9,567 nucleotides of DNA from Candidatus Aminicenantota bacterium (GTDB taxonomy: Bacteria; Acidobacteriota; Aminicenantia; Aminicenantales; Aminicenantaceae). Of this stretch, positions 1 to 7,131 are shown one piece after another; position 1 is the first letter of the stretch; every line of letters starts with the position of its first letter. The DNA lies in assembly GCA_016926925.1 (NCBI GenBank), contig JAFGNQ010000066.1, positions 1 through 9,567 of the forward strand, given 5' to 3'. A program made the position numbers and the translations under genes. The notes beneath the pieces were generated by a model. The model did not search any database and was not told where the DNA came from. It saw only the letters and a program-made list of their open reading frames with translations.

Positions 1-500
1 GTTTCATAGAAGCCTCTGAGCGGGAAGAGCCCCAACTTATAAGCGAAGACATACAAAAGAGCCAACGAGAGGAAAAACGGAGGGGTGCTGTAGACCGCCA
101 GAAACAGAGATGTGGCTGTCTTGTTGGCGGCGGTGTTGGGAACCCACCCGGAAAAAGCGCCCAACAATCCGCCGAGAAGCGAACCCAGAAGGATCGCAAT
201 TCCGACGAGCAGCACCGTCCACTTGGCTTTGGCGAAGACGAGTCCGGTCACTTTTTCGTGGAAGTGATAGGAGTAACCCAGGTCCAGCCGGAAAATATCT
301 TTCCAGTAGCGGCCGTACTGGACGATGAGAGGCTGATCCAGACCCAATTCTTTTTTGAGCTGGGTGAGGGTTTCTTGATCGATCAAAAAATCCTCGCCCA
401 TGAGGTTCGTGACCGGATCTCCCGGCATGAAGCGGGGAATGAGAAAATTCAGAGAGAGGATGATGAAAAGGGCAATGATGTAGCGCGCGCTTTTCTTCAC
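1..500 (-). CDS. Peptide/oligopeptide ABC transporter permease, DppB/OppB type (partial, 3' end outside window)
   Basis: Inner-membrane permease subunit of a dipeptide/oligopeptide importer, read leftward from a GTG at 500-498. The visible 166 residues have the family layout: a first membrane segment (about residues 7-24), the PGDP motif at 26-29, and a periplasmic stretch with LGLDQPL (52-58) and LDLGYS (72-77). Hydrophobic segments follow at about 95-117 and 130-154. Family members are usually 300-340 residues, so roughly half is missing beyond the left edge. The GTG shares four bases (GTGA) with the stop of the solute-binding protein gene, and no good Shine-Dalgarno is visible, so translation is probably coupled. 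The start is supported by the typical hydrophobic N-terminus. A second permease and ATPases would be expected further left, by analogy with other operons of this class. The substrate cannot be told from this subunit. Confidence 0.9.
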   Translation of the reverse strand, partial: MKKSARYIIALFIILSLNFLIPRFMPGDPVTNLMGEDFLIDQETLTQLKKELGLDQPLIVQYGRYWKDIFRLDLGYSYHFHEKVTGLVFAKAKWTVLLVGIAILLGSLLGGLLGAFSGWVPNTAANKTATSLFLAVYSTPPFFLSLALLYVFAYKLGLFPLRGFYE

Positions 501-2110
501 TGTCCGGCCGGTTCGAGCGATAAGAAATTGTCGATAGTGAAGATACCATAGAGAGGATTGGTAATCCACCCCAAAAATTTTTTGGCGAAGGGTGTGACGA
601 TCATGTTCCAATAGAGAGGGATGGCCGGGAGACGGCCGGCATAGTATTCCTGAAGGGCGTGAGCATAAGCTTCGAGCTCTTTGTCATCCCGGGTCGAGAG
701 GAGATTGTCACACAACCTTAAAAAATCGGGATCCGCAATATTGTGGAGCACTCCTTCTCCGGTTCGGCGCGCATCGAAGTAGCCTGTGGCCAAGCCCGCG
801 TGCATCTGCATACCCCAGGGAGAGGTGCCGGCGATGATGAGGTCGTAGCGAAACCTGTCTTTGAGGTTGATCCATGTGCTCAGATCCACCATTTTGAGTG
901 ATGTCGCCACCCCGACCTGATGCAGGTAATCCTTGATGAGCTCGGCAATCCGTGCCTGTTCGGGCTCGGCCAGGAGAGTCAGGTTAAAATCCTTGCCCTC
1001 CCTGTCCTCTCGGATGCCGTTCTTGTTCTTATCTTTATAGCCGGCGAGTTCCAAAATCTCTTTCGATTTCTCAGGGTTGTGTTCCAGGATGGGCGTATCC
1101 TTCCGGTATCTGACGTTGGGAGGAAGAAATCCTCGATTCGGCAATTCCCCGTAGCCCAGGGCATCCAGTTTTATGAGTTCGGTATAATCTATGGCATAGG
1201 TCAGGGCTTCCCTGAATTTCAAGTCGGACATCGGTCTTTTTCCAAGGTTCAAGCCGAGGAAGGGAAAACCGAGGTTCAAGAACTCGATAAAATGAAAACG
1301 GCCTGTGGAGCGAAGCCTGTGGAGCGCGGAGTAAGGATAGGAGGCCGCATAGCTGAAGTAGGTATCGACCTCGCCTTTTTCCAGGGCCAGCGACAGGACG
1401 TCGCGGTTTTGATAGAGGTGAATTTCGATCCGCTCCAAATGCGGCTGCCGTCCCCTCCAATAATGGTTTTTTTCGTACAGAATCACACCGCGGTTCAGGT
1501 CGATTCGGGATATGTAAAACGGACCGCAGCCTATGTTGACTTCCGGATTCGTGTATTTCATCGGATCGCCCACGTTCTGCCAAACATGCTTCGGCAGGAT
1601 GCGGTGTGTGGCAAATTCCACTTCCAGACGGGAATAAGGTTGGTTGAGATGAACGACGACAGCCCCGTCATTCGAAATGTGAACATTCCTGATCATCTGC
1701 TTCATCCAGCCTGCGGCCGGACTTTTGTCTCTGGTGTATTCGATCGTGAACCGGATATCCTCCGGAGTGACCGGCTGTCCGTCGCTCCACCATAAGTCTT
1801 TCCTGGGGATAAACGTCCAGATCGTAAAATCCGCTGAAACCTCGAATCTTTCGATGAGTTGGCCGATGAAACGGTGCTCGTCGTCCATTTTGATCAGGGG
1901 GGGGTTGGAGAGCTGGGCAAACATGGCCAGGTTGCTGTCGAGCAGGATGTTGGCGGATTTCACCCTATCCGGAGTTCCTATGCGGAGAGTGCGCTCTTGC
2001 CCGTTTCCGGAAATACCGTGATTTACCAAAAGGAGGGCGGTGCAGATGAAGACCAATATAAACGGGAGAGATCGGCGTTTTCCGAAACATGGGGAGTCCA
2101 TCGGATTCAT
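497..2110 (-). CDS. Periplasmic solute-binding protein of a peptide/oligopeptide ABC importer (SBP family 5)
   Basis: A 537-residue extracytoplasmic binding protein that would deliver peptides or a similar ligand to the permease encoded just downstream. It has a basic N-terminus (KRR at 11-13), a hydrophobic signal segment (about 15-29) and a likely signal-peptidase I site near residues 33-38. There is no lipobox: the only nearby Cys is preceded by F-I. Family 5 landmarks include the WxFxxR-like stretch with LWWSDGQPVTPEDI (106-119), GCGPFY (194-199) and the central repeat region with LGLNLGKRPMSDLKFREAL (285-303). Residues 360-371 (D360, N362, N364, G365, E368, E371) form an EF-hand-like calcium loop often seen at this place in the family. 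The ATG at 2110 has only AAGG about 11 nt upstream, separated from the start by an A-run; a second in-frame ATG lies at 2101. Ligand unknown. Confidence 0.93.
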   Translation of the reverse strand: MNPMDSPCFGKRRSLPFILVFICTALLLVNHGISGNGQERTLRIGTPDRVKSANILLDSNLAMFAQLSNPPLIKMDDEHRFIGQLIERFEVSADFTIWTFIPRKDLWWSDGQPVTPEDIRFTIEYTRDKSPAAGWMKQMIRNVHISNDGAVVVHLNQPYSRLEVEFATHRILPKHVWQNVGDPMKYTNPEVNIGCGPFYISRIDLNRGVILYEKNHYWRGRQPHLERIEIHLYQNRDVLSLALEKGEVDTYFSYAASYPYSALHRLRSTGRFHFIEFLNLGFPFLGLNLGKRPMSDLKFREALTYAIDYTELIKLDALGYGELPNRGFLPPNVRYRKDTPILEHNPEKSKEILELAGYKDKNKNGIREDREGKDFNLTLLAEPEQARIAELIKDYLHQVGVATSLKMVDLSTWINLKDRFRYDLIIAGTSPWGMQMHAGLATGYFDARRTGEGVLHNIADPDFLRLCDNLLSTRDDKELEAYAHALQEYYAGRLPAIPLYWNMIVTPFAKKFLGWITNPLYGIFTIDNFLSLEPAGQ

Positions 2111-2144
2111 TTTTTTTTGCGCCTTGTCAGTAATCTAGCATAGC

Positions 2145-2150
2145 ATGATA
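2145..2150 (-). promoter_or_regulatory. Possible -10 element for the peptide transporter operon
   Basis: Minus-strand TATCAT (5 of 6 matches to TATAAT) lies 35 bp upstream of the solute-binding protein start, in the divergent gap. A weak TTGCTC lies 18 bp further upstream as a -35 candidate. The second half, an extended -10 candidate TGCTAGATT at 2132-2140, is an alternative. Neither is strong. Confidence 0.25.
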
Positions 2151-2206
2151 GCGCATCCGTTTCCATCTGAGCAAAAAGATAGGACCTTTCCGGTAAGGTG
2201 AGGATT

Positions 2207-2222
2207 AATGTCTTGAGACATT
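2207..2222. promoter_or_regulatory. Perfect 16-bp dyad in divergent gap, operator candidate
   Basis: AATGTCT-TG-AGACATT has two exact 7-bp arms around a 2-bp centre. It lies between the divergently read transporter operon and yjbQ, about 48 bp before the yjbQ start. It abuts a possible yjbQ promoter: TTGGCT at 2221-2226, 17-bp spacer, TATCTT at 2244-2249. The size and symmetry suit a dimeric repressor or activator, but no regulator gene in the window is obviously linked to it. Confidence 0.4.
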
Positions 2223-2269
2223 GGCTTTACGCCCTGCGGGATTTATCTTATTATGGAAGAGGAGATTCC

Positions 2270-2692
2270 ATGATGAAGATCGCAAACGAGACTTTGAGCT
2301 TCGCTACCAAGGGCTACGGCCACATGATCGATGTCACTGAACACGTGGCGGAGAAACTTGCGGAATCAGGCATGCAGGACGGTCTGGCTACCGTATTTGT
2401 TCCCGGATCGACCGGCGGCTTCACCACCATCGAGCACGAATCCGGCCTCGTCGAGGATTTTTCGGCCATGATGGAGCGCTTGATACCGCAGGATGCTCAT
2501 TATCATCATGACGCCAGGTGGGGAGATGGGAACGGGTTTTCTCATGTCAGGGCCGCACTTCTCGGGCCTTCCCTGACCGTGCCTTTCAGCCGCGGACGTT
2601 TGAGTTTAGGAACGTGGCAGCAGATCATTTTCGTCGACTTCGATAACCGGCCGCGCTCCAGGAATATCATCCTCCAGTTCATGGGCGAATGA
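2270..2692 (+). CDS. yjbQ: YjbQ/UPF0047 family protein
   Basis: A 140-residue cytosolic protein of the UPF0047 (YjbQ) family, small single-domain proteins that form trimers. Databases call them secondary thiamine-phosphate synthase because E. coli YjbQ has a weak ThiE-like activity; the true role is not settled. Family marks are visible: VPGSTGGFTTIEHE (45-58), the Gly/His segment GNGFSH (87-92) followed by LLGPSLTVPF (97-106), and LGTWQQIIFVDFD (113-125) ending in LQFMGE. H92, E56 and the histidines at 77-80 are candidates for the conserved polar site. The ATG at 2270 is chosen because GGAAGAGGAG (2255-2264) lies 5 bp before it. An open frame extends further upstream to 2198, but that extension has no ribosome site and lies outside the family alignment. 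It is read divergently from the transporter operon and may be monocistronic. Confidence 0.92.
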   Translation: MMKIANETLSFATKGYGHMIDVTEHVAEKLAESGMQDGLATVFVPGSTGGFTTIEHESGLVEDFSAMMERLIPQDAHYHHDARWGDGNGFSHVRAALLGPSLTVPFSRGRLSLGTWQQIIFVDFDNRPRSRNIILQFMGE

Positions 2693-2728
2693 TCCGGCCG
2701 GAGTGTAGCGGAAATATCAGGATTGTGC

Positions 2729-2759
2729 TTTACTGCCTGCCGGCGAGTGTATATATAAT
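2729..2759 (+). promoter_or_regulatory. Promoter for the yprB-phzF-adh-hydrolase run
   Basis: A perfect TATAAT at 2754-2759 sits within an A/T run, with TTTACT (4 of 6 to TTGACA) at 2729-2734 across a 19-bp spacer, slightly long. Transcription would begin near 2766, giving a leader of about 43 nt before yprB. The -10 is convincing; the -35 is weak. Confidence 0.5.
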
Positions 2760-2772
2760 AAAAGGTGTAAGG

Positions 2773-2793
2773 CCCGGCCGGTAACCGGCAGGG
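2773..2793 (+). promoter_or_regulatory. Stem-loop in the yprB leader RNA
   Basis: CCC (2773-2775) pairs with GGG (2791-2793), and GCCGG (2777-2781) pairs with CCGGC (2785-2789), with one G/A mismatch and a TAA loop. It lies in the predicted leader, 15 nt before the yprB ATG. It would pair away AGGG, the best purine stretch near that start. No U-run follows, so it is not an intrinsic terminator for yjbQ. Confidence 0.4.
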
Positions 2794-2808
2794 ATCGAGT
2801 CGTTTGAC

Positions 2809-4236
2809 ATGTCTGACTTCAAGAAAAAGATCGAACAGCTGAAAAAAGAGCGGGAAGCCCGCTCTCGAAAGCAGAAAACCAGGAGGGACTTTACGTGGAG
2901 CGAGCCCGAAAAAAAATCTGATGACACAGATGAGTTTCCGTCCGTTTCCGGAAAAACCGGCGTCGAACCGAAAGCACAGAGGGTGAGAGAAACCTGGGAG
3001 ACGATCAATAAAGGGAATGCCCTCTCCACCCGGGAAAAACTGCAGCAGCTCATAAACCTCACACGGTCGGACAAAACCAAGGAGAGCCATACTCCGCGGC
3101 GCGAACCTCAGGAACGGGAGCCTCTGAAACTGATCGAAAATCCTTTTCCCTTGAACACCCGCTACGGGAAAGTGACACTTTCTTCCGCTTTGGATATCAA
3201 AGGCGATGTTCTGGCCTGCCTGAGTAAAGATGACTCTTTCCGTGATATCGATCTTTCCACCGCACTGTTCATCGACCTGGAAACCACCGGGCTCTCCGGA
3301 GGAACCGGGACCGTGCCCTTCAACATCGGGATGGGATATTTCCGGGATGACAGCTTCTGGGTTGTCCAGTATTTTCTCGGAGAATTGGCCGAAGAGGAGA
3401 GGATGATCCAAGAGCTGGAGGATTTCTTCCGCACCATGGATTTTCAATCTGTCGTGACCTACAACGGCAAGAATTTCGACATCCCCCTCTTGGAAACCCG
3501 CTTCATCCTTCACCGCCGGCCCTTTCCCCTGGGGAATCTGCCTCATCTGGATTTTCTCTATCCGGCACGCAGTCTCTGGCGGCACAAACACGACAACTGC
3601 CGCCTTTCCCATCTGGCGCATGAGGTCGTCCGGACCGGAAGGACCGAAGACATCCCCTCGGCTGAGATCCCATGGCGGTACTTCCAGTATCTTCAGACCG
3701 GAAACTACGATCTGATCGAACCGGTCATCTACCACAATCAGGAAGATATCCTATCGCTCCTCGGTGTGGTCATCATGGGAGCGCTCATCTTTTCAGAGGA
3801 AGGTGAGGAGTGCCCGGCCGATGCCATGGATTTTTACGGAGCCGGAAAGGTCATGGAAAAAATCGGCGATGTCGAAAAATCCGTTCGTTATTACGAGAGG
3901 GCACTGGGCGGCTCCCTCTCCGATGAAGTCGTCATTGAGGCTAAAAAAAAGCTCTCCTACCATTTCAAGCGGAACGAAGAATGGGAAAAGGCGATCTCCC
4001 TGTGGAAAGAAGTCATGTCTCTGGAAGTGTTCTCCGCACAGCACCTTTTTTCTTTTCGGGAGATGGCCATGTACCTGGAACATAAAGAAAGAAACTATGA
4101 TGAGGCGAAAAAGATCGCCGAGGAAGGCTACGTTCTCTCGCTCAATACTTCCTCCTACTACGAAGATGATTTCAAACACCGCATGGAACGGCTCAAGCAA
4201 AAAATTTCCGCAAAATCGGAGCCGGAAAAGGAATAA
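2809..4236 (+). CDS. yprB: YprB/MrfB-type RNase H-like (DEDD) exonuclease with C-terminal TPR-like region
   Basis: A 475-residue cytosolic nuclease-like protein. In Bacillus subtilis the relative YprB (MrfB) acts with the helicase YprA (MrfA) in repair of mitomycin C damage. Residues 1-105 are a charged, Lys/Glu/Arg-rich, probably disordered or coiled N-terminal region. The nuclease fold occupies about 118-325: motif I FIDLETTGLSGG (D156, E158), motif II YNGKNFD (N219, F223, D224), and motif III YHNQEDIL (H309, N310, D313). All four acidic metal ligands are present, so activity is expected. Residues about 338-450 are helical with TPR-like repeats (FYGAGKVMEKIGDVEKSVRYYERAL and two weaker ones). 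The protein is somewhat longer than B. subtilis YprB, mainly at the N-terminus. No Shine-Dalgarno is strong at the ATG (GAG at 2797-2799). It is the first gene of the four-gene run; phzF-like follows after 10 bp. No YprA-type helicase lies in the window. Confidence 0.88.
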   Translation: MSDFKKKIEQLKKEREARSRKQKTRRDFTWSEPEKKSDDTDEFPSVSGKTGVEPKAQRVRETWETINKGNALSTREKLQQLINLTRSDKTKESHTPRREPQEREPLKLIENPFPLNTRYGKVTLSSALDIKGDVLACLSKDDSFRDIDLSTALFIDLETTGLSGGTGTVPFNIGMGYFRDDSFWVVQYFLGELAEEERMIQELEDFFRTMDFQSVVTYNGKNFDIPLLETRFILHRRPFPLGNLPHLDFLYPARSLWRHKHDNCRLSHLAHEVVRTGRTEDIPSAEIPWRYFQYLQTGNYDLIEPVIYHNQEDILSLLGVVIMGALIFSEEGEECPADAMDFYGAGKVMEKIGDVEKSVRYYERALGGSLSDEVVIEAKKKLSYHFKRNEEWEKAISLWKEVMSLEVFSAQHLFSFREMAMYLEHKERNYDEAKKIAEEGYVLSLNTSSYYEDDFKHRMERLKQKISAKSEPEKE

Positions 4237-4246
4237 GGAGAAAATA

Positions 4247-5134
4247 ATGGCGGAGAGGAAATTTTACATGCTGGATGTATTCGCGACAAAGAGATACGGT
4301 GGGAACGGTTTGGCCGTTTTCAGGAACGCCGCCAGCCTGACCGATGAAGAGATGCAAGCCATAGCCCGGGAGATGAATCAGGCGGAAACGACCTTTATCT
4401 TATCCGATACGGCAAGGGACGGCGGTTACGATGTCCGCATCTTCAGCCCGGAAAAAGAGCTGCCTTTTGCCGGTCATCCCACTCTTGGAACGGTTTATGT
4501 CATCCAGCAGGAGATCATTAAGGAGCCGGTCCTGCAAATCACGCTCAACCTCAAAGCGGGGCCGGTTCCGGTGTCGCTCCGTTATGACGGAGATGATCCC
4601 GACATTCTGTGGATGAAGCAGAAGAATGCAAGCTTCGGTCAAAAATTCAGTGTGGGGGACATATCCGGAATGATCGGATTGGATGCCGGAGATATCGATG
4701 ACAGGTATCCTGTTCAGGAGGCCTCTTCAGGCCTGCCCTTCATTATTGTGCCTGTGAAATCGCTGGATGCGTTGAAAAAAGCCAGTCCGGATGGCCGGGC
4801 CATCCTGGAATTCGTCGATAAAACCGAAGGCAAGGCCTTCATCCTTTTTGCTTCCGAGACCTATTTCCAGGAGAACAACGTGAATATGCGGGCTTTCAAC
4901 GAATACTACGGTGTTTCCGAAGATGCGGCCTGCGGCAGCGGTGTCGGGAGCCTGGCCGGTTATCTCGTGGAACACGGTTGTTTCAATACAAAGGATATAG
5001 ACCTTCGTGTGGAGCAGGGCTATGAGATCGGAAGGCCGTCGCTGCTGTTCATAAGAGCTAAGGGGGTAGACGGAGAAATCGCCGTCCATGTCGGCGGCCG
5101 CTGTATCCCTGTTGCCCGGGGAGAATGGGATTAA
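4247..5134 (+). CDS. PhzF family protein (isomerase/epimerase-like)
   Basis: A 295-residue protein of the PhzF family (diaminopimelate-epimerase fold), named after the phenazine-pathway isomerase. Most genomic members act on unknown small metabolites. The family's sites are all visible: MLDVFATKRYGGNGLAVF (8-25), E47 in MNQAETTF (catalytic acid/base in PhzF), FAGHPTLG (74-81, with G76-H77) and D226 in EDAACGSGVGSLAGYL (225-240). The two halves repeat the same fold. The length is normal. The ATG at 4247 is chosen because AGGAG (4236-4240) lies 6 bp upstream and overlaps the yprB stop. The same frame stays open further upstream inside yprB, but that is only overlap with the other gene. There are no phenazine genes nearby, so phenazine synthesis should not be inferred. 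Confidence 0.93.
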   Translation: MAERKFYMLDVFATKRYGGNGLAVFRNAASLTDEEMQAIAREMNQAETTFILSDTARDGGYDVRIFSPEKELPFAGHPTLGTVYVIQQEIIKEPVLQITLNLKAGPVPVSLRYDGDDPDILWMKQKNASFGQKFSVGDISGMIGLDAGDIDDRYPVQEASSGLPFIIVPVKSLDALKKASPDGRAILEFVDKTEGKAFILFASETYFQENNVNMRAFNEYYGVSEDAACGSGVGSLAGYLVEHGCFNTKDIDLRVEQGYEIGRPSLLFIRAKGVDGEIAVHVGGRCIPVARGEWD

Positions 5135-5147
5135 ACGGAGGTTAGCC

Positions 5148-6152
5148 ATGAAAGCCATGATTCTCAGACAGTTCGCTCCCATCGAACACAACCCGCTTAC
5201 CCTGGAAGACGTCAAGACTCCGTCACTCGGCCCTGAAGAGATCCTTATCCGCATTCGTGTCTGCGGCGTCTGTCACACCGACCTTCATACCGTGGAGGGG
5301 GACCTTCCGGAAGTGCTGCTTCCCATCATCCCCGGCCATCAAGTTGTCGGTCTCGTAGAAAAAACGGGAGAAAAAGTCAGACGGTTCAAACCAGGCGCCC
5401 GGGTCGGCGTCGCCTGGCTGTATTCGACCGAGGAGGATTGCAGATACGCTAAGGAAGGTAAGGAAAATCTCTGCGAAGATGCCCGTTTTACGGGTTATCA
5501 CGAGAATGGAGGTTATGCCGAATACATCGTCATCCCGGAAAAATTCGCCTATCCCATTCCCGCCCTCTTCGATGATACGGATGCCGCACCGCTCCTCTGC
5601 GCCGGCATAATCGGCTACAGAGCGCTCAGGCTGAGTGAGATCAAACCGGGACAACGTCTCGGATTGATCGGATTCGGCGCCTCCGCTCACGTGGCCATCC
5701 AGATTGCGGTGCATTGGGGCTGTGAGGTTTACGTCTTTTCCCGGAGTGCAAAGCACCGAAACCTGGCGGAAAGCCTGGGGGCGATTTGGACCGGCAGCTC
5801 GAAAGACGATCCTCCGGTCAAATTGGACAGCGTCGTCAATTTCACTCCGGCCGGACCGACCGTCCTGGACGGCATGCGCCTGCTGGACAGAGGGGGAACG
5901 CAGGCTCTGGCCGGAATCTATATGTCGCCTGTCCCGAAGATGGATTACATGCGATACCTCTACCACGAGCGAACCCTTCGCAGTGTGGCCAACGCCACCC
6001 GTCAAGATGGAAACGAGCTGCTTAAAATAGCCGCCGAGATTCCCATCAAAACCACGACTCAGAGCTTCCCTCTGGAAGAGGCCAACCAGGTGCTCCAGCT
6101 CCTCAAGCAGAGCAAGATCGACGGCGCCGCCGTCCTACAAATTCACCATTAA
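5148..6152 (+). CDS. Zinc-dependent alcohol dehydrogenase, MDR superfamily, CAD2-like, with degraded structural zinc site
   Basis: A 334-residue cytosolic medium-chain dehydrogenase/reductase, expected to interconvert an alcohol and an aldehyde with NAD(P)H. Catalytic zinc ligands are present: C42 (GVCHTDLH), H64 (GHQVVG) and C151 (LLCAGIIGYRAL). The Rossmann domain shows GLIGFGASAHVAIQIA (172-187); the acceptor loop VFSRSAKHR suggests NADP(H), by inference only. The C-terminal signature RSVANATRQDGNELLKIAAEIPIKT is typical of the CAD2 group. The structural zinc loop normally has Cys at four places spaced C-x2-C-x2-C-x7-C. Here these places are E95, C98, A101 and C109, so two ligands are lost with spacing kept. 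The start ATG at 5148 has GGAGG at 5137-5141, 6 bp away. It lies 13 bp after the phzF-like stop and is very likely in the same transcript. The substrate is unknown. Confidence 0.93.
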   Translation: MKAMILRQFAPIEHNPLTLEDVKTPSLGPEEILIRIRVCGVCHTDLHTVEGDLPEVLLPIIPGHQVVGLVEKTGEKVRRFKPGARVGVAWLYSTEEDCRYAKEGKENLCEDARFTGYHENGGYAEYIVIPEKFAYPIPALFDDTDAAPLLCAGIIGYRALRLSEIKPGQRLGLIGFGASAHVAIQIAVHWGCEVYVFSRSAKHRNLAESLGAIWTGSSKDDPPVKLDSVVNFTPAGPTVLDGMRLLDRGGTQALAGIYMSPVPKMDYMRYLYHERTLRSVANATRQDGNELLKIAAEIPIKTTTQSFPLEEANQVLQLLKQSKIDGAAVLQIHH

Positions 6153-6162
6153 GGCCGGGCAA

Positions 6163-7023
6163 ATGATGTTTGATTACGATTCGAATTTACCGCTTGATTT
6201 TCAAGAACATAATCGGAAAAAACAGGACGGCACCTCCATCATCGAGGTCTCTTACGCAAGCCCTCATGGGGGACGGGTTTCATCGTATATGATTCTGCCG
6301 GATCGCGGCGGCCGACTGTCGGCAGTGCTCTTTATGCACCCCAGCGGAACAAGCAAGCATGCCTTTTTAAAAGAAGCCGGCATCTATGCCCGAGCAGGAT
6401 GTGCATCGTTGTTGATCGATGGACCTAATGTACGCATCCCTGCACGCCCCATACTCAGTTTCACGGAGAGGGACAGAGACGATCACATCCAGGCAGTCGT
6501 CGATCTCCGGCGCGGAGTTGATTTGCTCATCGATCGTCCTGACATCGACGGCAGCCGGATAGGCTTTGTCGGGTTTAGTTATGGAGCCATAATCGGCGCC
6601 ATGCTTGCGGGAGTCGAGAGAAGAATCAAAACTTATATACTTTGGGCTTGTTCAGCCCGCATGACCTGTTTCCTGCGGAACCAGGGTAAATCACTCCCAA
6701 AAAAAGATCTCGAAGCTTACTTACACTTGATGGAAGTCATAAATCCCATCCAGCATGTTAAATCCTCTTCACCGTCTTCGCTTCTCTTTCAGAACGGGCG
6801 TAAAGATAAATATGCAACAGAGGATGAGGTGGCGGCCTTATATCAGGCGGCAAGCGAACCTAAGCAGCTGGAATGGTACGATGCCGGTCACGCCTTGGAC
6901 GGAAGAGCATGTCAGAAAAGATTCGAGTGGATGCAGGGGAAGTTGAAGCTCGATCCCTTAGAACCTGAATTCATGAAAGAACTGGCCAAATTTAAACTCA
7001 AGCAGATGGCAAATCCTCTCTGA
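6163..7023 (+). CDS. Alpha/beta hydrolase (dienelactone hydrolase/acetyl esterase-like)
   Basis: A 286-residue single-domain alpha/beta hydrolase without a signal peptide, so cytosolic. The likely catalytic triad is S139 in the nucleophile elbow GFSYGA (137-142), D215 in NGRKDKYAT (211-219) and H243 in YDAGHAL (239-245). The oxyanion strand is LFMHPSG (56-62). The fold region begins about residue 36 with HGGRVSSYMILP. Relatives cleave esters, lactones or peptides; the substrate cannot be deduced. The ATG at 6163 is the first of two adjacent Met codons; the only purine-rich site is AAGG (6151-6154), overlapping the dehydrogenase stop, so expression may be coupled to that gene. It is the last gene of the run. 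Together with the PhzF-like and dehydrogenase genes it suggests a small-molecule modification or detoxification module, by inference. Confidence 0.87.
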   Translation: MMFDYDSNLPLDFQEHNRKKQDGTSIIEVSYASPHGGRVSSYMILPDRGGRLSAVLFMHPSGTSKHAFLKEAGIYARAGCASLLIDGPNVRIPARPILSFTERDRDDHIQAVVDLRRGVDLLIDRPDIDGSRIGFVGFSYGAIIGAMLAGVERRIKTYILWACSARMTCFLRNQGKSLPKKDLEAYLHLMEVINPIQHVKSSSPSSLLFQNGRKDKYATEDEVAALYQAASEPKQLEWYDAGHALDGRACQKRFEWMQGKLKLDPLEPEFMKELAKFKLKQMANPL

Positions 7024-7098
7024 AAAGGAGGGGGAAGAATTCAAAGCCGCTCTTTCAGGCCGGCGCGGTCTGAACCTTCCCCCGCGGCCCCACCTTTT
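7023..7098. terminator. Nested stem-loop at the end of the hydrolase gene, possible bidirectional terminator
   Basis: Three nested pairings are visible: AAAAGG (7023-7028) with CCTTTT (7093-7098), GGGGGAAG (7030-7037) with CTTCCCCC (7076-7083), and TTCAGGCCG (7054-7062) with CGGTCTGAA (7066-7074). On the plus strand the outermost arm ends in TTTT directly after the four-gene run. On the minus strand the middle stem is followed by TCCTTTT. Neither side is a textbook GC hairpin with a long U-run, so efficiency is uncertain. Confidence 0.4.
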
Positions 7099-7113
7099 AC
7101 CCCCCCTTTTGCT

Positions 7114-7131
7114 CCGGGAATGAATTCCCGG
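7114..7131. repeat. Perfect inverted repeat, 8-bp arms
   Basis: CCGGGAAT-GA-ATTCCCGG is an exact dyad. As RNA it makes a stable 6-7 bp stem with a small loop on either strand. On the plus strand it is followed by TCTCTCT, not a U-run. It may be a structural element of a transcript or a protein site. Confidence 0.55.

Noticed and set aside
37..549. 170-codon minus frame overlapping the permease
   Set aside because: Translation is rich in Arg, His and Ser and has no membrane segments; the GTG-started alternative frame gives a typical DppB-type sequence.
920..1795. 291-codon plus-strand frame opposite the solute-binding protein
   Set aside because: The minus-strand protein has a full family 5 pattern; the plus frame has none.
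2222..2238. Sigma-54-like TGGC...TGC upstream of yjbQ
   Set aside because: GG and GC are 11 bp apart, not 10, and the flanking bases are poor.
2542..3735. 397-codon open frame antisense to the yprB gene
   Set aside because: It mirrors the nuclease gene, whose motifs are clear; the antisense protein shows no recognisable domain, and it has no ribosome site. Stop codons are rare there because of codon bias.
4247..5134. Phenazine biosynthesis locus
   Set aside because: PhzF-family proteins are widespread outside phenazine producers, and no other phz gene is present.
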